Of a stretch of DNA of 8,628 nt, positions 1 to 5,958 are shown piece after piece; the stretch's first letter is position 1, and each line of letters starts with the position of its first letter. Below the pieces are notes generated by a model that ran no database searches, was not told the DNA's origin, and was given only the letters and a program-made list of their open reading frames with translations. The stretch comes from Alphaproteobacteria bacterium (GTDB taxonomy: Bacteria; Pseudomonadota; Alphaproteobacteria; Acetobacterales; Acetobacteraceae). Location: contig JAAFHD010000139.1 of the NCBI GenBank assembly GCA_013298245.1, positions 1 through 8,628 of the forward strand, in the 5' to 3' direction. Both the position numbers and the translations under genes were made by a program.

Positions 1-1448
1 GGCGCCATCAGCACATCCATGTCGAGATCGAGCCAGACGAAGCTCATCGGGTTCTTCAGCTCGCGCCAGGTCTGCGTCGCATCGCCCTTGATGGGCTTCA
101 GCGGCAGCACATGCGACCAGCGCGTCAGGTGGTCGAAGGCATTGTCATTGTCGGAATAGGCGCCGATGCCAAGCGCGCCGCCGGCCGGATCGTTGATCTG
201 GAAGCCCTCGAAGGTGTCAAAGGCATAGACGGTCTTCTGCCGGTCGAGGCCGAGTTCGCGCAACGCCCAGGCGAATTTGAGCGACATCGTGCCGCGGAAG
301 CAGCCGATTTCGGCGATGTCACCCGGCACCGAAAGGCTGTGGAAGAACCAGGGCGCGATCAGCCCCAGATGGGCCTCCGTCCGCAGGCCGTAAATGCTGG
401 CGGGCAGCAATTCCTTCAGCCGGTCATGCTTCGCGGGCGCGGTGGGATAGGCCATGGTGGTGGTGTCCTTGGTGCTGGAAAGTTGAGCAGCGGCGCCGGC
501 CTCATGCGCGTATACATCGCGCACGATGTCGCTGACGGCATGTCGCGGCGCCCAGCCGGTGGCGGCGCGAAGCCGGGCATTGTCGCCGGCGATGACAGGC
601 TCGTCGGTCGGGCGGAGCAGCGCGGCATCGCTGTCGGGCGTGATGCGCTTGCCGCTTGTGGCTTCGAACATAGGCAGCAATTCGCCGACGCTGACCACCT
701 CCTCGCCGCTGATGTTGTAGGCTTCGCCGGGCGCGCCGCACTCGGCCAGCAGCAGCAGCGCAGAGATCAGGTCGGCCACATGCAGGAAGGCGCGGCGGGA
801 GGCGAGGTTGCCCACGCGCAGCGCCCCACCCTCGGCCGGCAGCGCCGCCACACGGCGGGCGAAATCGGAGATGACATCGCCCTTCTTGCGCGGTCCGCTG
901 GTGTTGAAGATGCGCGCGCGGATGCCCCGGATGGCGTCGGACTTCCAGTATTGCCAGGTCAGCAGGTCGGTCGCGGCCTTGCTGACGCCATAGGGGTGCA
1001 GCGGCAGTTGCGCGGCATCCTCCGCCACCGGGCCGCCCGCGTGCAGCAGGCTCTCGCCATACTGCGCGGAGGAGCATGCGGAGACCACCACCGGGTCGTA
1101 GCCGGGGCTGCGCCGGCGCAGCGCACGGATCGCCTCGAACAGGTTGGCGGTGCCCAGCACATTAGTGTCGAGCGTCTCCTGCGCGCGTTCCCAGGACACT
1201 GTCGGGTAGCTCTGCGCGGCCAGATGGAAGACGCGGTCGGGGCGCGTTCGCTCGACCACCTCCGCGACGTGCTGCGGGTAGCAGATGTCCATCTCAAGCA
1301 GCGTCAGGCCGGGCGGCAGGGCGGAGATGTCGGTGGTGGGCTTGGTGTAGGTGCCGACCACGGACGCGCCTTCGGCCACCAGCCGGTGCGCCATGTGCGA
1401 CCCCACCATGCCGCAGACACCGGTGATGAGGACACGCGGCTCAGCCAT
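1..1448 (-). CDS. NAD-dependent sugar-nucleotide reductase/epimerase fused in frame to a TylF-type methyltransferase (3' end outside window)
   Basis: Seen: one open frame of 482 codons from the ATG at 1448-1446 to the window edge, with no stop. Residues 1-315 form an extended short-chain dehydrogenase: Rossmann motif G10xxG13xxG16, HLAAQS at 75-80, catalytic Ser126, Tyr153 and Lys157 (YGVSK), and a C-terminal RPTDEPV...GDN...TGW stretch typical of GDP-4-keto-6-deoxymannose reductase (RMD)-like proteins. The position matching the catalytic Glu of GDP-mannose 4,6-dehydratase is Ala128, so I favour a reductase or epimerase over a dehydratase. After a low-complexity linker (316-331), residues 332-482 resemble TylF/MycF sugar O-methyltransferases: SAM loop E380-I-G-C-F-R-G386, FDTFEGF at 410-416, and metal-site-like LDLD at 473-476. 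The start overlaps the glycosyltransferase stop by 8 bp. Inferred role: modifies and O-methylates a nucleotide sugar or glycan, plausibly GDP-heptose derived. Substrate unknown. The ATG at 455-453 could be a separate methyltransferase start. Confidence 0.85.
   Translation of the reverse strand, partial: MAEPRVLITGVCGMVGSHMAHRLVAEGASVVGTYTKPTTDISALPPGLTLLEMDICYPQHVAEVVERTRPDRVFHLAAQSYPTVSWERAQETLDTNVLGTANLFEAIRALRRRSPGYDPVVVSACSSAQYGESLLHAGGPVAEDAAQLPLHPYGVSKAATDLLTWQYWKSDAIRGIRARIFNTSGPRKKGDVISDFARRVAALPAEGGALRVGNLASRRAFLHVADLISALLLLAECGAPGEAYNISGEEVVSVGELLPMFEATSGKRITPDSDAALLRPTDEPVIAGDNARLRAATGWAPRHAVSDIVRDVYAHEAGAAAQLSSTKDTTTMAYPTAPAKHDRLKELLPASIYGLRTEAHLGLIAPWFFHSLSVPGDIAEIGCFRGTMSLKFAWALRELGLDRQKTVYAFDTFEGFQINDPAGGALGIGAYSDNDNAFDHLTRWSHVLPLKPIKGDATQTWRELKNPMSFVWLDLDMDVLMA
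453..470 (-). promoter_or_regulatory. Possible internal ribosome-binding site and start for the methyltransferase part
   Basis: On the minus strand an AAGGA (466-470) lies 10 nt before an in-frame ATG (453-455), which is codon 332 of the fused frame. The protein from this ATG begins MAYPTAPAKHDRLKEL and looks like a natural methyltransferase N-terminus. The site could allow a free methyltransferase to be made beside the fusion, or it could be the remnant of two once-separate genes. The signal is modest and could be chance. Confidence 0.4.
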
Positions 1449-2814
1449 CGATGATGTCCATATAGGCCGCGACCATGCCGGCAGGATTGTAGCGGGTCAG
1501 GGCGGTTTCGCGGGCTGCGGTCAGCTCGTGCTCGACCTGCTTGTGGCGTTGCAGGGCGTCGGCCAGTTCGACGAAATTGCCGATGTTGAAATAGCTCATC
1601 GCGCCGTCGAAATACTGGCCCATTTCGCGGAACACCGGCGCGTTGCTGAACAGCGACCGGGCACCGAATTCCAGCGCCATGGTGGCCGGGCCCGATCCGC
1701 TCTGGCCCGATTTCGTCTTCATGTAGGGATGCACCGCGTAGTCCATGCCGTAGTAGAAGCGCGGCATGTCGTCATCCGACACCTGGCCCAGGAAATGTAC
1801 GCGGTGGCGCAGGTCGCGCTCGGGCAGGAAGTGCTTGAATTCGGAATAGCGGAACAGCTCGGTCTTGATCTGCTGCTTTTCGAAATTGGCCGCCTGCAGG
1901 CCGGCACTGGCGCCTTCGGGCGGCAGCAGGGTGGTGGGCTGCTGGTCGCCATGGGTCAGGCCGAAAGCCAGCAATTGCCGCACATAGGGGCCGATGTCGC
2001 GGTCGGCGTGCAGGCCTTGCGGATGCTCGCCGCCGATGATCGCGAGGTGCCAGTCCTCGGGCAGGTACTCCAGCGCCTTCATCGCCGTCAGGTGCCCCTT
2101 ATAGGCATTCAGGAAGCCATAGACGGCGAAGTATTTGCGGCGCGGATCAAGCCCGAAGCGCTTCAACAGCGCTTCGCGGTCCACCGATGCCGCGACGGCT
2201 TCGGCCTGCTCGCGGGAGAAATAGGTGATCGGGTAGTTGGAGATGCGCGTCAGCCCGTAGAAGCGTTCCAGCAGCACCTGGTCACCGCGGCAGAAGGTCA
2301 GCACCTTCACGTGGGCTGACTTGCGAACGTAGTTCCAGAAAATGTTGATGTCGTCGACCAGCGCCCCGAAGGTCACATTGGAAAAGGCGCGCCGCAGGTC
2401 GCGGTCGACCAGCGCATCGAGGGCGGCCAGGAGGCCACCGCCCTGGGTCACGCGGTCGAAGCCATGCACCGTCAGGACCGCGTTGCGGCAGCCCTGGAGC
2501 AGCGTGCGGACGCGCCGGTAGGAGGTGCGCCGGCGGGTGCCGTAAAGCCCCGGTTCGAATTGCAGCAGCACCGCGTCAAATTCGCCAAGCTCGCCGGCGA
2601 TCCGGCGGATTTCGGCATCGCCCTTGAGCCGGATGCTGCGCGGCGTATGCACCCGCAGCAGCGAGACGGGCAGGCGCTTGATCGTCACGCTGTGGCCGGC
2701 CGCCTCCAGGTGAATCTTCAATCGCGAACTGTAGAAGGCCGCGCCGCATTCCTCATTGTAGCTGGAGACGATGGCCAGGCGTTTCGGCGCGCCGGCGAAG
2801 AGCGTGTCTGTCAT
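1441..2814 (-). CDS. GT-B (GT4-like) glycosyltransferase
   Basis: Protein of 457 aa, start ATG at 2814-2812 with a good ribosome-binding site (GAGGGA, 6 nt away). The N-terminal half begins with a beta strand and loop (KRLAIVSSYNEECGAAFYSS, 11-30) of the kind that opens GT-B acceptor domains, and has TVHGFD at 115-120. The C-terminal half carries the donor-domain pattern of GT4 enzymes: FAVYGFLNAYKGH (229-241), a strand LAIIGGEHPQG (257-267), VHFLGQVSDDDM (339-350), and MALEFGARSLFSNAPVFREMG (379-399), with Glu382 in the usual nucleotide-sugar-contacting helix. No signal peptide or membrane segment is visible, so it is presumably cytoplasmic or peripheral. It sits between the GDP-heptose genes and the sugar-modifying gene, which makes a GDP-linked heptose or a derivative the likely donor, by context only. 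A middle stretch (265-335) is longer than in compact GT4 enzymes. Specificity cannot be assigned. Confidence 0.85.
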   Translation of the reverse strand: MTDTLFAGAPKRLAIVSSYNEECGAAFYSSRLKIHLEAAGHSVTIKRLPVSLLRVHTPRSIRLKGDAEIRRIAGELGEFDAVLLQFEPGLYGTRRRTSYRRVRTLLQGCRNAVLTVHGFDRVTQGGGLLAALDALVDRDLRRAFSNVTFGALVDDINIFWNYVRKSAHVKVLTFCRGDQVLLERFYGLTRISNYPITYFSREQAEAVAASVDREALLKRFGLDPRRKYFAVYGFLNAYKGHLTAMKALEYLPEDWHLAIIGGEHPQGLHADRDIGPYVRQLLAFGLTHGDQQPTTLLPPEGASAGLQAANFEKQQIKTELFRYSEFKHFLPERDLRHRVHFLGQVSDDDMPRFYYGMDYAVHPYMKTKSGQSGSGPATMALEFGARSLFSNAPVFREMGQYFDGAMSYFNIGNFVELADALQRHKQVEHELTAARETALTRYNPAGMVAAYMDIIDG

Positions 2815-2953
2815 GGGGGTTCCCTCAGGGCCGGCAGTCCGGGCGCAATGGCGCCGTTGCGCAGACCCGGCGAACGGGCCGTCACCGCGCAATGCATCCG
2901 CAGGTGCCGCGCGCCGCATGGTACGTCAATCACCGGTTCCGATGACGTGCGGG
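2815..2953 (-). other. 139-bp intra-operon gap with a palindromic stem
   Basis: This is the only sizeable gap inside an otherwise overlapping operon. It holds the inverted repeat GCGCAA (2843-2848) / TTGCGC (2857-2862) around a central self-complementary GGCGCC (2850-2855). No T-run follows on the minus strand, so it is not a classical intrinsic terminator. It could attenuate or protect the transcript, or carry no function. I see no small gene in it. Confidence 0.4.
2821..2826 (-). promoter_or_regulatory. Ribosome-binding site of the glycosyltransferase
   Basis: Minus-strand GAGGGA with a 6-nt spacer to the ATG at 2814-2812. It decides the start in favour of MTDTLF and against the in-frame ATG at 2919, whose extra 35 residues are Arg/Ala-rich and unlike any domain. 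Confidence 0.7.
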
Positions 2954-4156
2954 TCATGCCGCCAGCGCCCCCAGCAACACGGCATCGAGCGGCGTGGCGC
3001 CGCAAGCAAGCACGCCACGCAGACCGGCTGCCGTGGCGGCCTGGATATCGGTCTCACGGTCGCCCAGCATGATGCTGCGCGTCATGTCGACCGGCCAGGC
3101 GGCGGCCAGGTCCAGCAGCATGCCGGGGCGCGGCTTGCGGCAGGCGCTGTCGGCACGGAATTCGGCCAATGCCGCCTCGGGGTGGAAAGGACAGGCGCGA
3201 AATTCGTCGATATGCGCGCCGATCTCGGCCAGCTCCTCGTCCATCCGGGCGTGGAAGGCATCGACCGCATCCAACCCGTACAAGCCGTGCGCGACGCCGG
3301 CCTGGTTGGTGACGACGAAGACGAAGCGACCGGCATTATTCGCCGCGCGCACCGCCGCACGCGCGCCGGGCAGCCAGCGCAGATCAGCCACGCGGTGGGT
3401 GTAGCCGTCATCATGGTTGAGCGTGCCGTCGCGGTCCAGGAAGACCGCCGCGCGGCGGCGATGGCGGGCCAGCCGTTCGGGGGCGGCGGCATAGTCCTCC
3501 GGCACGCCGATATCGATCAGGAAGGCGTCGCGCGCGATGCCTTCGATGAGTGCCTCGGCGGCCAGAGCGGGGAAGATGTCGGCCTCCAGCGACGCAACGC
3601 CTTCGGGGATGCGCGCCAGCAGATCGCGCCGCACCAGATAGATGCCGGCATTCATCAGCCCGCCCGCCGCATCGCCGCGCGGCAGGAAGCGCCGCACGCG
3701 CCCGGCCTCCAGCGCGACGGCGCCGAAACGCCGCGCATCGGCGACCGGGCGCAGCGCCATCCGCAGCAGCGCATCGGGCGCCATGGCGGTCGCGAAGGCG
3801 CGCAGGTCGATGTCGCACCAGCTGTCGCCGTTCATCAGCAGGAAGGCGGGGGCGGCGATGTCGCGCAACAGCGACAGCGCGCCGCCGGTGCCCATCGGCG
3901 CGGGTTCCACCAGCACGTCGATGACGATGTCGCGCCCCGCCACTCGCCGCCGGCCGGCGAAGCCTTGCACCACCTGGCCACCCAGATGGCCCGCCAGCAG
4001 GATGATGCGCGTGAAGCCGAAGCGCGCCGCATCCTCGATCAGGTATTCCAGGAAGGGGCGCCCTGAGACCGGCAGCAACGGCTTGGGCGTCGCCTGCGTC
4101 AATGCGCCGAGGCGCGTGCCGAGGCCGCCCACCAGAATGACGCATTGGCGGATCAT
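2954..4156 (-). CDS. Bifunctional heptose-1-phosphate guanylyltransferase / heptose-1,7-bisphosphate 7-phosphatase (HddC-GmhB fusion)
   Basis: Protein of 400 aa. Residues 1-230 are a sugar-phosphate nucleotidyltransferase: signature GGLGTRLGAL (10-19) with PKPLLPV (24-30), EPAPMGTGGAL (84-94), metal-site NGD (109-111), and IGVPEDY (216-222). Residues 236-400 are a HAD-IIIA phosphatase of the GmhB type: DRDGT (241-245; Asp241 nucleophile, Asp243 acid/base), VVTNQAGVAHG (281-291), RKPRPGM (340-346), and GDRETD (365-370). In the GDP-heptose pathway the phosphatase removes the C7 phosphate from D-glycero-alpha-D-manno-heptose 1,7-bisphosphate, and HddC then transfers GMP to the 1-phosphate. Here both steps share one chain in the order HddC-GmhB. 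The join (231-235, RHRRR) is very short. GDP rather than ADP is inferred from the adjacent hddA. The ATG at 4156-4154 overlaps the gmhA stop as ATGA, so translation is probably coupled. In the zinc-loop region CPFHP...SACRKP, only Cys322 and Cys339 of the four ligands recalled for E. coli GmhB are kept. Confidence 0.9.
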   Translation of the reverse strand: MIRQCVILVGGLGTRLGALTQATPKPLLPVSGRPFLEYLIEDAARFGFTRIILLAGHLGGQVVQGFAGRRRVAGRDIVIDVLVEPAPMGTGGALSLLRDIAAPAFLLMNGDSWCDIDLRAFATAMAPDALLRMALRPVADARRFGAVALEAGRVRRFLPRGDAAGGLMNAGIYLVRRDLLARIPEGVASLEADIFPALAAEALIEGIARDAFLIDIGVPEDYAAAPERLARHRRRAAVFLDRDGTLNHDDGYTHRVADLRWLPGARAAVRAANNAGRFVFVVTNQAGVAHGLYGLDAVDAFHARMDEELAEIGAHIDEFRACPFHPEAALAEFRADSACRKPRPGMLLDLAAAWPVDMTRSIMLGDRETDIQAATAAGLRGVLACGATPLDAVLLGALAA

Positions 4157-4728
4157 GGGCGCGGATGCACCCGTTCTTCGATCAGCTGGCACAGCACATG
4201 GCCGAGCACGATGTGCCCCTGCTGGATCAACGGCGTTTCGGCGGCGGGGATACGCAGCTCGATGTCGCACAGCGCCGCCATCGCGCCGCCATCGCCGCCG
4301 GTCATGCCGATGGTCGCGATGCCCGCCGCGCGCGCCGCCGCCATCGCGCCCAGCACATTGGGCGAGCGGCCGGAGGTCGAGATCGCGACCAGCACATCAC
4401 CCGCGCGGCCCAGCGCCTGCACCTGGCGGCTGAAGACCTTCTCATAGCCGTAGTCATTGCCGATTGCGGTCAAGACCGAAGTGTCGGTGGTGAGCGCGAT
4501 GGCTGCCATGCCGGGACGATCATAGCGGAAGCGCGAGACCAGCTCGCCGGCGAGGTGCTGCGCATCGCCCGCGCTGCCGCCATTGCCGCAGAGCACCACC
4601 TTGCTGCCTGCCGTGATGGCGCTGACGCAGAGGGTCGCCGCGACCTCCGTTTGGGCGATCAGCTGCGGGTCGGCACGCATCCGCTGCAGCACATCGCGCG
4701 AGGCATCGAGATAGGCGTGGATGGTCAT
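4153..4728 (-). CDS. gmhA: Sedoheptulose-7-phosphate isomerase (phosphoheptose isomerase)
   Basis: Protein of 191 aa, the usual length for GmhA. It converts sedoheptulose 7-phosphate to D-glycero-D-manno-heptose 7-phosphate, the first committed step of heptose-nucleotide synthesis in the cytoplasm. The SIS fold is shown by CGNGGSAGDAQHLAGEL (47-63), the phosphate-binding STSGRSPNV (117-125) and TGGDGG (143-148). Residues equivalent to the E. coli zinc ligands are all present with a constant offset of three: His58, Glu62, Gln169 and His177. The start MTIHAYL is chosen because its ATG (4728-4726) overlaps the hddA stop as ATGA; the open frame continues upstream to 5070, but that part is the hddA gene in another frame. 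No clear Shine-Dalgarno precedes it, which fits translational coupling to hddA. The stop overlaps the next gene the same way. Confidence 0.95.
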   Translation of the reverse strand: MTIHAYLDASRDVLQRMRADPQLIAQTEVAATLCVSAITAGSKVVLCGNGGSAGDAQHLAGELVSRFRYDRPGMAAIALTTDTSVLTAIGNDYGYEKVFSRQVQALGRAGDVLVAISTSGRSPNVLGAMAAARAAGIATIGMTGGDGGAMAALCDIELRIPAAETPLIQQGHIVLGHVLCQLIEERVHPRP

Positions 4729-5771
4729 GGCGTGGTGACCAGGCTGCGGGGCGAGGGCGCCGCCCAGGCCAGGCTGCCTTGCGGGGCGAGCTGCACCGGA
4801 ACAACGGAAAGGCCGTGCTCGGCCAGGCGCTGCGCCACAGTGCAACGCCGTTCCGGCGGCACCATGAACATCATGTGGCCGCCGCCGCCGGCGCCGGAAA
4901 TCTTGCCCGCCCAGGCGCCGTGCCGCAGCGCCAGGGCGTAGATGTCGTCGATCACGCCGCTGCTGACCGCGGCGGCGGTCCGCTTCTTTGCCTCCCAGGA
5001 ATGGCCCAGGGCCCGGGCTGCGCGCTCCATGTCGCCAGCCTGCAATGCGGCGCGCATCTCGACCGCACATTGCTTGATCTGCAGCATCGCATCCACCGAT
5101 ACACCGCCGGGCTGGCGCAGCCCGTCGATCTGCTGCTCGATGATCGTCGAGGAGAGCCGCGAGCGGCCGGTGTGACAGACCAGCAGGCAGCCTTCGAATT
5201 CGCGCAGATGGTCCTCGGGCAGCGGCACGGGCGTGACCACCACTTCGTCGGCGGGCCGGAACTCCATGATGTTGAAGCCGCCGAAAGCCGCAGCGTAGTG
5301 ATCCTGGCGCCCACCCGCCATGCCGAGGTCAATGCGCTCGATCTCAAAAGCCATGCGCGCAACCTGATGCGGCGGCAGCGGCACATCCAGGAACTGCGCC
5401 AAGGCGCGCACCAGGGCGACGACCAGCGCGGAGGATGAACCAAGGCCCGAACCCGGCGGCGCGTCGACCGAGCTGACCACGGTCAGGGCCGGCGCCTCGC
5501 CACCCAGGAGATCACGGACAACACGGCTGTAGACAGCGCGATGCAACGCCAGACCATCGCGCGGCAGCGATGGCTGCGGCAGACATTCGTCGAACTGGCC
5601 CAGATCAGTGCTGTGGAAGCGGAGCACGCCGTCGGTGGCAGGGGTAATGGTGACGCGCGCGAAGAGATTGATGGTGCAGTTCAGGACATAGCCGCCATGG
5701 TCGTCGCAAAAGGGCGATAGGTCGGTGCCGCCGCCCGCCAAACCGAGGCGCAGCGGCGCGAGAGCGCGCAT
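4725..5771 (-). CDS. hddA: D-glycero-alpha-D-manno-heptose-7-phosphate 1-kinase
   Basis: Protein of 348 aa, GHMP kinase superfamily. It phosphorylates C1 of D-glycero-alpha-D-manno-heptose 7-phosphate with ATP and commits the sugar to the GDP-heptose branch. Seen: N-terminal APLRLGLAGGGTDLSPF (5-21), the ATP-loop PPGSGLGSSSA (105-115), GGRQDHYAAAFGG (153-165), and the C-terminal GHMP motif KISGAGGGGHM (290-300). The residue pattern matches the HddA group rather than galactokinase or mevalonate kinase. Start: MRALAPLRLG (ATG 5771-5769) agrees with the family's usual N-terminus but has a poor Shine-Dalgarno. A TTG at 5813-5811, preceded by purine-rich GAGAGGCAGGA, would add 14 residues and is a possible alternative. 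It is the first gene of the operon, behind an AT-rich gap with a tandem repeat, so the promoter is probably there. Confidence 0.93.
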   Translation of the reverse strand: MRALAPLRLGLAGGGTDLSPFCDDHGGYVLNCTINLFARVTITPATDGVLRFHSTDLGQFDECLPQPSLPRDGLALHRAVYSRVVRDLLGGEAPALTVVSSVDAPPGSGLGSSSALVVALVRALAQFLDVPLPPHQVARMAFEIERIDLGMAGGRQDHYAAAFGGFNIMEFRPADEVVVTPVPLPEDHLREFEGCLLVCHTGRSRLSSTIIEQQIDGLRQPGGVSVDAMLQIKQCAVEMRAALQAGDMERAARALGHSWEAKKRTAAAVSSGVIDDIYALALRHGAWAGKISGAGGGGHMMFMVPPERRCTVAQRLAEHGLSVVPVQLAPQGSLAWAAPSPRSLVTTP

Positions 5772-5958
5772 TTTGCGAGCAACGCCGCAGAATGATGCTG
5801 AATTTACAATCAAAAAATCCTGCCTCTCACGAGAAGAACAACACCCTTTCACGAGAAGAACAACACATAAATCGGACAAGCGCCTCAATTTAAACAAGAA
5901 TTTAATGAACTAGTCGATTTAAGCAATAGGTATCTTCCAGGGCCGTCACCCAACCGGC
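5772..5958 (-). promoter_or_regulatory. AT-rich intergenic region, probable control region of the hddA operon
   Basis: A 187-bp gap between the sulfotransferase stop and hddA. Positions 5881-5940 contain only 20 G/C in 60 bases, in sharp contrast to the GC-rich genes around it. It carries several TTAAAT/ATTTAA words (5887-5892, 5900-5904, 5918-5922), a run of six T on the minus strand (5812-5817), and the 22-bp tandem repeat described separately. I could not pick a convincing -35/-10 pair, so the promoter call rests on position and composition. No intrinsic terminator for the sulfotransferase gene is evident. Confidence 0.5.
5823..5866 (-). repeat. 22-bp tandem repeat, two copies
   Basis: Two adjacent 22-bp units (5823-5844 and 5845-5866) differ at one base only (C5826 versus T5848). 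Both share the 18-mer TCACGAGAAGAACAACAC on the plus strand. The period of 22 bp is about two helical turns, so a protein bound to each copy would face the same side of DNA. The repeat lies 52 bp upstream of the hddA start. It may be an operator or activator site, or a chance slippage duplication. Confidence 0.85.

Noticed and set aside
111..1454. Long plus-strand open frame (447 codons)
   Set aside because: It is antisense to the reductase-methyltransferase frame. Its product is Gly/Arg/Ala/Gln-rich with no domain pattern, as expected for the complement of a GC-rich gene.
2771..4066. Long plus-strand open frame (431 codons) opposite the HddC-GmhB gene
   Set aside because: Low-complexity Arg/Ala/Gln/Gly composition, and the minus strand has full catalytic motifs for two known enzymes.
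4157..4270. N-terminal extension of the HddC-GmhB protein
   Set aside because: It would overlie gmhA in another frame; the nucleotidyltransferase naturally starts two to four residues before its first strand, matching the ATG at 4156.
4729..5070. N-terminal extension of GmhA on the minus strand
   Set aside because: The extension lies over hddA coding sequence, is Arg/Gly-rich, and the family length and ATGA overlap fix the start at 4728.
5823..5866. Possible CRISPR array
   Set aside because: Only two directly adjacent copies with no spacers and no cas genes.
5772..5897. 42-residue extension of HddA to an ATG at 5897
   Set aside because: It would translate the AT-rich gap and the tandem repeat into a sequence unlike any GHMP kinase N-terminus. 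A shorter TTG start at 5813 remains possible and is noted under hddA.
5936..5958. Terminator after the sulfotransferase
   Set aside because: Only a 4-bp GCCG/CGGC stem with no following T-run.
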